From positions 4,382,001 to 4,446,000 of the forward strand of contig NZ_JACCFE010000002.1 in the NCBI RefSeq assembly GCF_014256275.1: DNA of 64,000 bases. The letters run 5' to 3'. Origin of the DNA: Rhodococcus sp. 4CII. GTDB lineage: Bacteria; Actinomycetota; Actinomycetes; Mycobacteriales; Mycobacteriaceae. Positions within the stretch are counted from its first letter, which is position 1; every line of letters begins with the position of its first letter. Of the stretch, positions 17,411 to 26,756 are shown piece after piece. The notes beneath the pieces are model-generated. The model saw nothing but the letters and a program-made list of their open reading frames with translations, had not been told where the DNA came from and searched no databases. Both the position numbers and the translations under genes were made by a program.

Positions 17411-17425
17411 TTTCAACTATTGAAA
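17411..17425. promoter_or_regulatory. TTTCAACTATTGAAA palindrome before the P450 operon
   Basis: TTTCAA and TTGAAA form a perfect 6-bp inverted repeat around CTA, 65 bp upstream of the reductase ATG. A 15-bp palindrome of this size is typical of IclR-family binding sites, so the IclR protein encoded just upstream is a candidate. The AT-rich patch stands out from the surrounding GC-rich sequence. Confidence 0.5.
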
Positions 17426-17489
17426 ATGATCTGGTGACTCGTCCCCTCCTCGGAAGATCCTCGAACAAACGCGAGATCGAGGAGTCGAG

Positions 17490-18464
17490 ATGTCACAGAA
17501 CCCGGTTTCTTCCGGCGCACCGGCGGACGCCGCGCTGCGAGTTGTCGCCAAAGAGGCTGTCGCGGAGGGTGTTGTCGCGCTGACCCTGCGTCACCCGACG
17601 GGGCGACGTCTGCCGGACTGGGCGCCGGGAGCGCACATCGACCTGGTGTTCCCGACCGGGCTGACGCGCCAGTATTCGCTGTGCGGGGACCGTTGGGACG
17701 CGCACACCTACCGGATCGGGGTGTTGCGCGAACCCGTCGGACGGGGCGGGTCCGCGTACGTCCACGACGAACTCGCCGAAGGCGATGTCGTCGGGGTCGG
17801 TGGCCCGCGCAACAACTTTCCGCTCGTCCCGTCGCAGCGGTACCTGTTCATCGCGGGTGGCATCGGGATCACGCCGCTGCTGCCGATGATCCGACAGGCG
17901 GAACTGGTGGGAGCCGACTGGACGCTCGTGTACGGCGGCCGCACCCGCACGTCGATGGCGTTCCGGGACGAACTCGCGGCATACGGCGACCGCGTCGTGG
18001 TCGCACCTCGGGACGAGTGCGGCCTTCCGGACCTGCCCACGCACCTCGCCGCGGCGGACGCGACCGACACGAGGGTGTACGTCTGCGGGCCCGGACCGCT
18101 GCTCGGTGCCGTCGAAAACTATTGCGCGCACTGGCCCGTCGGACAACTGAGGACCGAACGCTTCGTGCCGAAGGATCGTGGTGCATCGCTGCGCGACGAA
18201 CCGTTCGAGGTGGAACTCGCGCGTTCCGGGCTCGCGGTGACCGTGAGTCCCGGCGCCACCGTGCTCGACGCCGTGCAGGCGGCGGGCGTGAACGTCTTGT
18301 CCTCCTGCCGCGAGGGCACGTGCGGGACCTGCGAGACCACCGTCCTCGCCGGCGCCCCCGACCACCGCGATTCCGTCCTCGACGACGACGAGCGGTCGGC
18401 AGGCGACTGCATGCTCATCTGCGTCTCGCGGTCGTGCTCCGACCGTCTCGTGCTCGACCTCTGA
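17490..18464 (+). CDS. VanB/phthalate-dioxygenase-reductase type ferredoxin oxidoreductase
   Basis: The 324-residue protein has the three domains of the PDR family in order: an FMN/FAD-binding barrel (about residues 10-105, with RQYSLCG near residue 57), an NAD-binding domain (about 110-225, GGIGITPLLPMI near 126), and a C-terminal plant-type [2Fe-2S] domain with Cys273, Cys278, Cys281 and a fourth cysteine near 310. It passes electrons from NADH to an oxygenase. The P450 gene starts 24 bp after it, so it is the probable redox partner. GAGGAGTCGAG precedes the ATG. VanB-type reductases more often serve Rieske O-demethylases, so the pairing with a P450 is notable. Confidence 0.9.
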   Translation: MSQNPVSSGAPADAALRVVAKEAVAEGVVALTLRHPTGRRLPDWAPGAHIDLVFPTGLTRQYSLCGDRWDAHTYRIGVLREPVGRGGSAYVHDELAEGDVVGVGGPRNNFPLVPSQRYLFIAGGIGITPLLPMIRQAELVGADWTLVYGGRTRTSMAFRDELAAYGDRVVVAPRDECGLPDLPTHLAAADATDTRVYVCGPGPLLGAVENYCAHWPVGQLRTERFVPKDRGASLRDEPFEVELARSGLAVTVSPGATVLDAVQAAGVNVLSSCREGTCGTCETTVLAGAPDHRDSVLDDDERSAGDCMLICVSRSCSDRLVLDL

Positions 18465-18488
18465 CACTCGAACCCGAAGGGATTCACC

Positions 18489-19700
18489 GTGACGATGTTC
18501 GCCCCTGCCCCGATCCTGCCCGTCAGTGACGCCGACCCGTTCGCCCTCGACGTCCTCGAAGACCCGTTGCCGTTCCAGGCCGACCTGCGGGACGCCGGCC
18601 CCGTCGTGTACCTGCAGCGGTACGGCGTGTTCGCGATGGGTCGCTACGAGCAGGTCCACGCCGCGCTGACCGACTGGCAGTCGTTCCAATCCGGCGCCGG
18701 AGTCGGGCTGAGCAACTTCCGGTACGAGACGCCGTGGCGCCCGCCGAGCATCCTGCTCGAGGCCGACCCGCCGCACCACGACGCCCCGCGGGCGGTCCTC
18801 GCCAAGATTCTCAGGCCGCGCGCTCTGCAGAAACTTCGGGCGTCGTGGTTTCGGGACGCGGAGGTCCTCGTCGACCAGGTGCTCTCGACCGCAACCGAAT
18901 TCGACGTGGTCGCCGATCTCGCGGCCGCGTTCCCGTTGCGTGTCTTTCCCGACGCCGTCGGCATCCCCGACTCCGGACGCGAGAACCTGCTGCCGTACGG
19001 GGACCACGCGTTCAATGCGTTCGGCCCGGCCAACGGTCTGGTGGCGAAGGGCGCTCCGCGGGTGGCCGAGCTGTCGGGCTGGGTGAACGAACAGTGTGCC
19101 CGCGAGGCGCTCACCGCCGACGGGTTCGGCGCGCAGATCTGGGCGGCCGCGGACCGCGGCGACATCACGCACGAGCAGGCGCCGCTCGTGGTGCGCTCGC
19201 TGCTGACGGCTGGTGTGGACACCACCGTCAACGGACTCGCCGCCGTGCTCTACGCGTTCGCGCGGCACCCCGAGCAGTGGGCGGGGTTGCGGGAGAACCG
19301 CACGCTGGCGCGGACGGCGTTCGACGAGGCGGTCCGGTGGGAGTCACCGGTCCAGACGTTCTTCCGCACCGCCACGAGCGACACAGAGATGGGCGGCACG
19401 ATGATCCCGGACGGCAAGAAGATCCTGATGTTCCTCGGCGCCGCGAACCGCGACCCCCGCAGATGGGAGAACCCGGACGCCTTCGACCTCGCCCGCAACC
19501 CGTCCGGGCACGTGGGGTACGGAATGGGCATCCACCAATGCGTCGGCCAGCACGTCGCCCGCCTCGAATCCGAGGCGCTGCTGACGGCCCTGGCAACGAG
19601 GGTCGAATCGTGGGAGATCGCCGGGCCCGTGCGCCGTCACCTCAACAACACCCTGCGGTCGTGGGAATCCGTGCCGGTGCGGGTCCGGCTCGGCCAGTGA
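18489..19700 (+). CDS. Cytochrome P450, CYP199A-like (para-substituted benzoate oxidase/O-demethylase)
   Basis: The 403-residue P450 has the I-helix AGVDTTVNG (about residues 240-248), EAVR of the ExxR motif (280-283) and the heme loop GYGMGIHQCVG with Cys351. Long stretches recall the Rhodopseudomonas CYP199A2/A4 enzymes: DAGPVVYL, PWRPPS(I/L)ILEADPP, VFNAFGP-like FNAFGPANG, AVRWESPVQTFFRT and LMFLGAANRDPRRW. Those enzymes oxidise para-substituted benzoates and demethylate 4-methoxybenzoate to 4-hydroxybenzoate. By family, this protein probably does the same with the adjacent reductase. This assignment rests on recalled similarity and needs an alignment to confirm it. Confidence 0.88.
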   Translation: MTMFAPAPILPVSDADPFALDVLEDPLPFQADLRDAGPVVYLQRYGVFAMGRYEQVHAALTDWQSFQSGAGVGLSNFRYETPWRPPSILLEADPPHHDAPRAVLAKILRPRALQKLRASWFRDAEVLVDQVLSTATEFDVVADLAAAFPLRVFPDAVGIPDSGRENLLPYGDHAFNAFGPANGLVAKGAPRVAELSGWVNEQCAREALTADGFGAQIWAAADRGDITHEQAPLVVRSLLTAGVDTTVNGLAAVLYAFARHPEQWAGLRENRTLARTAFDEAVRWESPVQTFFRTATSDTEMGGTMIPDGKKILMFLGAANRDPRRWENPDAFDLARNPSGHVGYGMGIHQCVGQHVARLESEALLTALATRVESWEIAGPVRRHLNNTLRSWESVPVRVRLGQ

Positions 19701-19737
19701 AGCCATACGTACGTATGTATTGCCCGACGGGAGGTGG

Positions 19738-21275
19738 TCAGGTCGCCGGCTTGGACTCCGACCAGTCGCTGTCGCGGGTGTAGAGCAGTTCCGCGGCGCG
19801 CACGGCGAGCCAGAGCTCGGACAGTGAATTGGTGTCCGCCAGATCGCGGGACGTCAGCGCCTCGACCTTGCGGATGCGATACATGACGGTCTGCCGATGA
19901 ATGTGCATCGCCTGCGCGGTCTGCTGCCATGACCGCTGGTTCTGCAGGAACGCGTCGAGCGTTTCGACGAGCCTCGAATTGTGCTGCTCGTCGTAGTCCA
20001 GGACCGGGCGCAGGATCGTGTCCACCAGGGTTTGTGCGTCGGCCACGCTCGACAGCCCGACCCATGGGACGGCGCTGCCGTACCGGGAGATCACCGTCTC
20101 GCGTCGTTCGGCGATCGACAGTGCCCACGCGGCCTCCCGGGCCGAATCCTGAAAACGCGCGAGGGAGCCGATGGTTCGGCTGATGCCGATACGGGCGGTC
20201 GGGCCCAGCGCGCGGGACAGTACCGAGTCGGTGTCCGGGCCGTCCGGCACCAGGACGTGCGCGGTACCCATACGCAGCAGGCACAGGTACGGAAGCGCGT
20301 GCCGCCACAGCGAATTGTGGAGCTCGAGCATCCGTTCCGGCTCCTCGCTGCGCGCCGCCACCAAAACGGCGGACTCGGGTTTCAAGCCGAGATCGGCTAG
20401 CTGGGCGGTGACCCCGGCAATGTCCATGCGGCCTTCGAGCATCTGAGTGAGAAGCCCTGAACCGTAACGCCGTTCGTGTTCGAGCATCAACTGTGTCTGC
20501 GATAGTTCGATGGCGACGACGGTGGCAGCGTGCTGAAGCTGGATCGGGTCGACGCCAATCCGCGGATCGCTGAGCGTGACGAGTGCGGCGCCTGCGTGGC
20601 GGGGGATGTCGGTGAGCATCGCCGCCCGGTCGTCGACCGACGGAAGTCCGTACGCGCCGCCCGTCACGTTCTTCGACGCCTCGGACAACGCCACGACGCG
20701 TCGCTGATTTCCTGGTCCAGCGGGGTCGTGCCCGGAAACCAGGGCTCCCCGGTGGCGCGGTCGCACACCTGGATCTCGCAGCCCAGTTCGCGTGCGAGTG
20801 CGGACAGAAGTGCGGCGGGCGCGGCGCCGCGGGCGGTGTGCCTGCGGATCAGGTCGTAGATCCGGACGGTGCGAGCGAGGCGATGCGACTGGTCGACGAG
20901 GGTGGCTTCGGCCACCGACCGGGAGATGGCGACGAAGGGGAGGGGATACCGGATCCACAGGACCGGGAAGCTCAGTTCGTCGCTGGTCCGCGTGAACGCT
21001 GCCGTCAGGCGCGGGCAGTACATGTTCTCGCCGATGCCCAGTCCGGCAACCCCGGCGTCCGCGAGGTGCCGTACCAGGTCGGCCTGGTCCTTCGCCGACT
21101 TCGGAAACGACATGCCGTTGGTCATCAGGAATTCGCCGCCGGTGACCCATCGCCACGGTTCGGGCAGGTCGGAGGTGTGGGTCCAGGTGACCTCGCGACC
21201 GAGCCCGGATGCCCCGGAATACACCTCCAGGCGCAGGTGCGGGATCTCCACCAGCTCACCGACGGTGACGGCCAC
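19738..21275 (-). pseudogene. PucR family regulator, frameshifted
   Basis: The gene reads as a PucR regulator in two frames. From GTG at 21275 (after AGAGGAGG) the first frame gives the N-terminal PucR domain (TVGELVEIPHLRLEVYSGA, then GEFLMTNG) and stops after about residue 203. The C-terminal part continues in another frame and ends with the HTH_30 domain (WQQTAQAMHIHRQTVMYRI). The two meet near 20700; restoring one base there gives a single frame of about 512 residues. PucR proteins control purine, ureide or amine catabolism. It is divergent from the MFS/agmatinase pair, which it would regulate. The break may be genuine decay or a sequencing error. Confidence 0.8.
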
Positions 21276-21438
21276 GGAGCCTCCTCTGCGTCAATGCCCA
21301 ATCATGTTTGTGCGATCGAATAAAGCGTAACCACCGGTTTTGCGCATTGGCTACTCGTGCTCCACCGGAATCGCCAGGCAGTCTGTGTTGGACGTCACAA
21401 CCGGCAGCACCCGCACTTCGTCCAGTCCAGGAGCCCCA

Positions 21439-22818
21439 ATGACTAGTACCGGTCATCTCATCGACGATGCACCGTTGACCTCCTTCCACAAGAAGCTGAC
21501 AGCGTTCTCATCCGGGGGGCCGTTCATCGACGGCTTCGCGTTGTCGATCATCGGCGTAGCGCTGATCACCCTCGAACCGGCCATGGACCTCAGCGCCACC
21601 GAGATCGGTCTCATCGGAGCGGCCAGCCTGGTCGGCATCTTCGTCGGCGGCGGTGTGTTCGGGTACGTGACGGACAAGATCGGCCGGCACGTCATGTACA
21701 TCGCCGACCTCGTCGCGCTCGCCGTGTTCTCCGTCCTCTCCGCGTTCTGTGGTGAGGCCTGGCAGGTCATCCTGCTGCGGTTCCTGCTGGGTGTGGCCAT
21801 CGGCGCCGACTATCCGATCGCCACGTCGCTGCTCGCCGAGTTCCTGCCGAAACGGCAACGTGGTCGACTGCTGGGCGCCATGTTCGTGGTGTGGGCCGTC
21901 GGCGCGGCGGCCGCGTACGTGGTCGGCTTCCTCGCGAGGGGCCTCGGACCCGACGCGTGGCGGTTCCTGCTGGCGAGCCCGGCGATCTTCGCGATCATCA
22001 CGCTGCTCGCCCGGATGGGTACTCCGGAGTCTCCCCGCTGGCTGATGAGCAAGGGGCGGATGGCGGAGGCGGACGCGTCCATCAAACTCGTCTTCGGCGA
22101 GCAGTACGGCGTCGCCGACCTTCCCGAGGAACCCGTCGTCAGCACGTCATTCTTCCGGGTGTTCCAGAAGCCCTACCTGCGACGCACCATCTTCGTGGCG
22201 ATCTTCTGGACGGCCCAGGTGATCCCGCTGTTCGCGGTGTACACGTTCGCCCCCGACCTTCTCGAGTCCTTCGGGCTGTACGGCGACGCCAACCTGTACG
22301 GCGGCTCGCTTCTCATCGCGATCCTGTTCGTCGTCGGCGGCATACCCGGTCTGTGGCTGGTCGAGAAGGTCGGCCGCCGGAAGTTGCTGATCGGGTCGTT
22401 CGCGATCATCGTCGTCGCCCTCGCCGTGCCCGCGCTGATTCCCGACGTCTCGGCGAGGATCTTCTTCCTCGCACTCGCGGTGTTCGCCATCAGCTCCGGT
22501 GCCTCGAGCTTCCTCGAGGTGGTCTACCCGAACGAGTTGTTCCCCACCGAGGTACGGGCCACCGCGGTCGGTATGGGCACGGCGATCAGCCGCATCGGCT
22601 CTGCCGCAGGCACCTATCTGATGCCGATGGCGCTGGTGACGTTCGGAGCCAGTGGGGCGTTGATGATCGGCGCGGTGGTCACCCTGGTCGGACTCGTCGC
22701 CTCCATCTTCCTCGCGCCGGAAACCCGCGGCGTGTCGCTGACGGACACCGCGTCGAAAACCGAGTCAGGAGTTGCGAAATCAGCCGATCCCGGCCCGGCG
22801 CCCGTGACCCGTGCCTGA
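21439..22818 (+). CDS. MFS transporter, sugar/aromatic-acid porter type
   Basis: The 459-residue protein starts at the ATG at 21439 after CAGGAG. It has 12 predicted membrane segments and clear MFS signatures: GYVTDKIGRH in the loop between helices 2 and 3 (about residues 75-84), and the ARG...RWLMSKGRM pattern before the central loop, as in sugar porters. The second half repeats the motif as VEKVGRRKL. It lies 47 bp upstream of the ureohydrolase, so the two probably form an operon for uptake and hydrolysis of a guanidino compound. The cargo is inferred from that neighbour. Confidence 0.85.
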   Translation: MTSTGHLIDDAPLTSFHKKLTAFSSGGPFIDGFALSIIGVALITLEPAMDLSATEIGLIGAASLVGIFVGGGVFGYVTDKIGRHVMYIADLVALAVFSVLSAFCGEAWQVILLRFLLGVAIGADYPIATSLLAEFLPKRQRGRLLGAMFVVWAVGAAAAYVVGFLARGLGPDAWRFLLASPAIFAIITLLARMGTPESPRWLMSKGRMAEADASIKLVFGEQYGVADLPEEPVVSTSFFRVFQKPYLRRTIFVAIFWTAQVIPLFAVYTFAPDLLESFGLYGDANLYGGSLLIAILFVVGGIPGLWLVEKVGRRKLLIGSFAIIVVALAVPALIPDVSARIFFLALAVFAISSGASSFLEVVYPNELFPTEVRATAVGMGTAISRIGSAAGTYLMPMALVTFGASGALMIGAVVTLVGLVASIFLAPETRGVSLTDTASKTESGVAKSADPGPAPVTRA

Positions 22819-22865
22819 CCTGAACCGACCCGACTACACCCTTCCCGAGTACAGGAGAGACAGCC

Positions 22866-23882
22866 ATGCCCCAGCCCAGAGAAACCCTCGTCGGTGCACT
22901 GCCCGCAACCCAGGTTCCCCGCTACGCCGGCAAGGGCACGTTTGCCCGCATCGCCGACATCCACGAGGTCGACGACTACGACATCGCGATCCTCGGCGTG
23001 CCCTTCGACGGCGGCACGTCCTACCGGCCCGGCGCCCGGTTCGGCCCAATGGCCGTCCGGCAGGCGGCGCGGGCACTGCGCCCCGGCTATCACGTCGAAC
23101 TCGGTGTCGCACCGCTCGAAGAAGTGCAGGTAGTCGACGCCGGCGACGTGACGGTGACGCCGTACGACATCGGTGAGGCCTGCCGGCAGATCGAGGCGCA
23201 CGCCGACGAGATTCTCGGTGGCGGCGACCGCAAGATCGTCTCGATCGGCGGCGACCACACGATCGCCCTGCCGAATCTGCGGGCGCTGCGCGCCAAGCAC
23301 GGACCGATTGCCCTGGTACATTTCGACGCTCACCTCGACACCTGGGACACCTACTTCAACGCACCGGTGACGCACGGGACGATCTTCCGGCGCGCGTTCG
23401 AAGAGGGTCTTCTGGTCGAGGACCACTCCATTCACGTCGGAATCCGCGGTCCGATCTACGACCAGGCCGACCTGAACGACGACGCTCGGATGGGATTCCG
23501 GATCATCCGCGCGGGCGATCTGGACGTGATGGGCACCGAGGCGGCCGTCGACGTGGTCCGCCGACGCGTCGCTGACGTCCCGGTGTACGTGTCGATCGAC
23601 ATCGACGTCCTCGACCCCGCATTCGCCCCCGGAACGGGCACGCCGGAAGCGGGCGGACTGACATCCCGCGAACTGCTTCGGATGCTGCGTCAGCTGACCG
23701 GGCTCAACGTCGTCGGCGCAGACGTCGTCGAGGTGGCCCCGGCCTACGATCATGCCGAGATCACCTGTGTCGCAGCGGCCACCGTGGTGTTCGACCTCGT
23801 GTCGCTCATGGTCGCGGGTTCACAGCGCGACACCGTGGCCGCGGCGGCCGAGGCCATCGGCACGTCGGCTCTCGGTTACTGA
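22866..23882 (+). CDS. Agmatinase/ureohydrolase family enzyme
   Basis: The 338-residue enzyme has the binuclear manganese motifs of the arginase/agmatinase family: GGDHT (about residues 127-131), DAHLD (about 155-159) and SIDIDVLDP (about 242-250), followed by GTGTPEAGGLT. It should hydrolyse a guanidino compound to urea and an amine. Actinobacterial members include agmatinase, guanidinobutyrase and guanidinopropionase; sequence alone does not separate them here. AGGAGAGAC precedes the ATG. The MFS gene upstream and the PucR regulator gene form its likely transport and control units. Confidence 0.88.
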   Translation: MPQPRETLVGALPATQVPRYAGKGTFARIADIHEVDDYDIAILGVPFDGGTSYRPGARFGPMAVRQAARALRPGYHVELGVAPLEEVQVVDAGDVTVTPYDIGEACRQIEAHADEILGGGDRKIVSIGGDHTIALPNLRALRAKHGPIALVHFDAHLDTWDTYFNAPVTHGTIFRRAFEEGLLVEDHSIHVGIRGPIYDQADLNDDARMGFRIIRAGDLDVMGTEAAVDVVRRRVADVPVYVSIDIDVLDPAFAPGTGTPEAGGLTSRELLRMLRQLTGLNVVGADVVEVAPAYDHAEITCVAAATVVFDLVSLMVAGSQRDTVAAAAEAIGTSALGY

Positions 23883-23894
23883 ACATCCAGACGG

Positions 23895-23921
23895 AGCGGT
23901 GCCCCGGCGACGGGCACCGCT
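23895..23921 (+). terminator. Rho-independent-like terminator
   Basis: AGCGGTGCCC and GGGCACCGCT form a perfect 10-bp stem around CGGCGAC, followed by TTCTGTC. It lies 13 bp after the ureohydrolase stop codon and before the convergent TetR gene, so it can end transcription from the left and perhaps from both sides. Confidence 0.75.
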
Positions 23922-23949
23922 TTCTGTCGTCAGTGGTACCGGCCGTCTC

Positions 23950-24630
23950 TCAACCGGTCGGCTTCGTCCGTCGAGTCGGCGCATCGGCCTCGGCGCCCGG
24001 GTCCGGAAGGACGATCAGGCGTACGGCTTCCTGTGCGATCGATTCGCTGGTGTACTTCTCGCGGCTGCTGTACCAACGCGAGACCCAGTTGACCATTCCG
24101 AGGATGAGTCTGGTGGCCACCACGGGATCATCGGCGCGTAGGTGGCCGCCCTCGATGGCGCGCTCGACCGTTCTCGTCCACAGTCGTTCGTACCCACTGG
24201 CCCATTTGCGCCATCTCTCGTAGGTTTCGGCCGGCAATCCGATCCCGAAGTACACACCCGCGTACTCGCGCATGCGGATGGATGCATCCACCTGAAAAGA
24301 GATGAGAGCGATGAGCGCCTCGCGGGGATCTTTGACCTTTCGCATCAACTTGCGGGCCTCGACCTCGACGTTGCGGGCGCTGCGTTCGAACAGCAGTGTG
24401 TGCAGGTCGTCCATCGAGCGGACGGTTCGGTAGAGGGTTGCGCGTGACAGGCCGAGTTCTTCCGCCACGGACTCGATGGACACCGCGTCGTAGCCCTTCT
24501 CGGCGTACAACTTGGCCGCGACGTCCGCGACGACATCCAGGTCGATGACGCGCCGTGGACGCCCCACCGGGCGTTTGCCGCCGTCTGCTTCGGCGACAGC
24601 CTCGGTCGTCCTCGCATTTTTCCCCGGCAT
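23950..24630 (-). CDS. TetR family regulator, paralogue of the one at 35952-36611
   Basis: The ATG at 24630 follows GGAGG, giving 226 residues. After a basic N-terminal tail (KRPVGRPRR) comes the TetR helix-turn-helix (about residues 40-85, with VAEELGLSRATLYRTVRSMD). The C-terminal domain includes GMVNWVSRWYSS, which is also found word for word in the second TetR protein at 35952-36611, so the two are paralogues. It is divergent from the acyl-CoA ligase gene at 24814, and the region between them carries the recurring TTTTGAGAT motif. It is probably a repressor of the catabolic island. Confidence 0.9.
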   Translation of the reverse strand: MPGKNARTTEAVAEADGGKRPVGRPRRVIDLDVVADVAAKLYAEKGYDAVSIESVAEELGLSRATLYRTVRSMDDLHTLLFERSARNVEVEARKLMRKVKDPREALIALISFQVDASIRMREYAGVYFGIGLPAETYERWRKWASGYERLWTRTVERAIEGGHLRADDPVVATRLILGMVNWVSRWYSSREKYTSESIAQEAVRLIVLPDPGAEADAPTRRTKPTG

Positions 24631-24752
24631 CGTGCCTCCACATCGCATCGGATATCGGGTCCACGATACGAGATCATGCGAAGTTCGACGCCGATCCCGG
24701 GACGGGGCACCCCGGCGCAGGGGTGGAACCCGAGGTTGACGACAGTTTGTCA

Positions 24753-24763
24753 TTTTGAGATAG
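24753..24763 (+). promoter_or_regulatory. TTTTGAGATAG motif in the TetR/ligase divergent promoter
   Basis: TTTTGAGATAG is one of several related sites in the island (see 26633, 36859, 40124, 45666 and 61436). It lies about 120 bp from the TetR start and 50 bp from the ligase start. It is proposed as an operator of the paired TetR proteins; the assignment is by eye only. Confidence 0.35.
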
Positions 24764-24813
24764 TTCATTTCGTAATCCTCGGGGCATCGGCCCGCAGCGC
24801 ACACGGAGGTCTT

Positions 24814-26421
24814 ATGCAGGCGTCTTGGCAGGGGATCAGGCATATTTCGGTCACCGAAATCCTGGCGGAGCTGGTCTCGGCGAAGCCCGGCGGCGTGTTC
24901 GCCAAGTTCGGTGGTTGGGCTCCCACGTACGCCGAGATCGACGCCCGGGCGAAAGAACTTGCCGGTCAGCTGCACGCGCTGGGCGCGCTTCCGGGAGACC
25001 GGATCGCCACGCTGGCGCCGAATCGATACGAACTACTCGAACTCTTCGTCGGTATCGCCGAGATGGGCGGCATCCAGGTTCCGCTCAATCCCTACCTGAA
25101 GGGTGAGTTTCTCAGCCACCAACTGCGAGATTCCGCAGCCGGAATCGTGGTCACCGATGGGCCGGGCTGGCGCGCGCTACGGCCACTGCTCCCCGAGGTG
25201 CCGTCGATCCGAGCGGTCGTGCTGTTCGACGACGTGGACGACCGTTCCGCCGACATTCCCGCCGTGCTCTACCGGGAGATGCCGCACGGGATCGCGCCCT
25301 CGGTCGACGTGGGCCCCGAATCGACGATGGCGATCATGTACACGTCCGGCACCACCGGGCAGCCGAAGGGGTGCGTCCTCTCGCACGGCTACTACGCACG
25401 GGCCGGCCAGACCATCGCAGAGGTCATGAGGCTGACCGAGGACGATGTCTTCCTGACCCCGCTGCCGCTGTTCCACGCGGGCGGCCAACTGGCGTCGATC
25501 ATGCCGTCCTTGATCGCCGGTATTCCCGTCGTGGTGGTGCCGGCTTTCAGCGCCGGCGGATTCTTCGAGACCGCCACCGAGGCCGGTGCCACCGTCGCCA
25601 ACGCGGTGGGTGCGATGGGCATGATGCTGCTCCGTACGCCACCGGGCAGGTACGACAAGGCACACAAGCTCCGGCTGTTCAACGTGTCGCCACTGGCGTC
25701 GACGTATCACCCGGAATTCCGGGAACGATTCGGTGTCGACCCCTGGACCGAGTCGTACGGCCAGACCGAATGCGTGTTCCAGACCCTGAACTCCCCGTAC
25801 GGTCGGCGCGACCGGGACAGCAACGGTAAACCGCTGCGAGATCTGGAGATCGCGTTGCTCGACGACCGGGGGCAGCCGGTGCCGCAGGGCGAGGTGGGCG
25901 AGATCTGCGTACGTCCGCGGCACCGCTTCGCGATGTTCGACGAATACTGGGGGCGCCCGGAAGACACCCTGGAGGCATTCGAGGGATTGTGGTTCCACAC
26001 CGGCGACTTCGGCACGATCCGCGAGTCCGGTGCGCTCCGCTTCGTCGACCGCAAGAAGGATGCGCTCCGGGTGCGCGGCGAGAACGTGTCGAGTCTCGAA
26101 CTCGAGGCGGCGCTGTGTCGCCATCCCGCCGTCGTCGAGGCCGCAGTGCACGCCGTGCAATCCGAACTGGGGGAGGACGACATCAAGGCGTGCTTGGTCG
26201 TGCGGGAGGGCGAGACGATCGAACCGCCCGGTCTGTTCGAATGGATGCAGGACCACGTTCCGTACTTCGCAGTACCGAGGTATGTCGAGATCGTCGCCGA
26301 GCTTCCGAGGAACCAGGTCGATCGGATACAGAAGCACCTGTTACGTGAGCGCGGAGTGACCGCAGAAACCTGGGACCACCGCGTACTCGGGCTGACCATC
26401 GCCCCGGCCGTGCGCCGCTGA
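24814..26421 (+). CDS. AMP-forming acyl-CoA ligase
   Basis: Started at the ATG at 24814 (after ACGGAGG), the product has 535 residues. It shows the adenylate-forming motifs: MYTSGTTGQPKG (about residues 173-184), SYGQTE (about 313-318), LWFHTGDFG (about 391-399) and DRKKDALRVRGENVSS (about 411-426). These enzymes couple a carboxylic acid to CoA through an acyl-adenylate. It resembles the crotonobetaine/carnitine-CoA ligase (CaiC) group more than benzoate-CoA ligases. The expected catalytic lysine near the C-terminus lies in RNQVDRIQK. It probably activates the imported acid or a cleavage product for the acyl-CoA dehydrogenases further right. Confidence 0.88.
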   Translation: MQASWQGIRHISVTEILAELVSAKPGGVFAKFGGWAPTYAEIDARAKELAGQLHALGALPGDRIATLAPNRYELLELFVGIAEMGGIQVPLNPYLKGEFLSHQLRDSAAGIVVTDGPGWRALRPLLPEVPSIRAVVLFDDVDDRSADIPAVLYREMPHGIAPSVDVGPESTMAIMYTSGTTGQPKGCVLSHGYYARAGQTIAEVMRLTEDDVFLTPLPLFHAGGQLASIMPSLIAGIPVVVVPAFSAGGFFETATEAGATVANAVGAMGMMLLRTPPGRYDKAHKLRLFNVSPLASTYHPEFRERFGVDPWTESYGQTECVFQTLNSPYGRRDRDSNGKPLRDLEIALLDDRGQPVPQGEVGEICVRPRHRFAMFDEYWGRPEDTLEAFEGLWFHTGDFGTIRESGALRFVDRKKDALRVRGENVSSLELEAALCRHPAVVEAAVHAVQSELGEDDIKACLVVREGETIEPPGLFEWMQDHVPYFAVPRYVEIVAELPRNQVDRIQKHLLRERGVTAETWDHRVLGLTIAPAVRR

Positions 26422-26756
26422 GGGCCGCCGATCGCGTGATCGGTTGGTTTGCAACCGAACTGGGTCGCGGGGATCTGTCATGCGCGGGTCTCACGATCTG
26501 CCTGGTGACGCCGGCCTCGCGGAACTCACGACGCACGGTGCGGCACTGCCGTGCGTGCGGACCCTGCGCGTAAAGTCGTTGCGATTCAAGCGTGCCGGGG
26601 CCAATTGAAGTGCGGAAATGATCAGGAAACTAATTTGCGACGATAAGTCTTGCAATTACCGACCGCTGGTCATAGAGTGGGTCACGTCACACCGACCCAG
26701 CTTCGACGGCAACTCTGGCCCGAAGGCATGCGGTCTCGGAACCCCCTAGGAGAGGC
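26422..26756. other. Intergenic region before the first Liv operon
   Basis: No gene is supported here. A CCGATC/GATCGG hairpin (26428-26443) followed by TTGGTTT may terminate the ligase transcript. The right part holds the probable promoter and operator described at 26633-26678. The leader from the promoter to the ATG at 26757 is about 70 bp. Confidence 0.5.
26633..26678 (+). promoter_or_regulatory. Promoter and operator-like motif of the LivHMG operon
   Basis: ATTTGCGACGATAAG (26633-26647) is a variant of the recurring island motif. It is followed by TTGCAA (26650-26655) and TAGAGT (26673-26678), 17 bp apart, as -35 and -10 candidates. The -10 and downstream TAGAGTGGGTCAC nearly matches TGTAGTGGGTCAC at the promoter at 45622-45680, which supports both as real promoters of co-regulated units. 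Confidence 0.5.

Noticed and set aside
19704..19717. Palindrome CATACGTACGTATG between the P450 and PucR genes
   Set aside because: Perfect 14-bp palindrome but without loop, U-tract or promoter context; not enough to call a terminator or operator.
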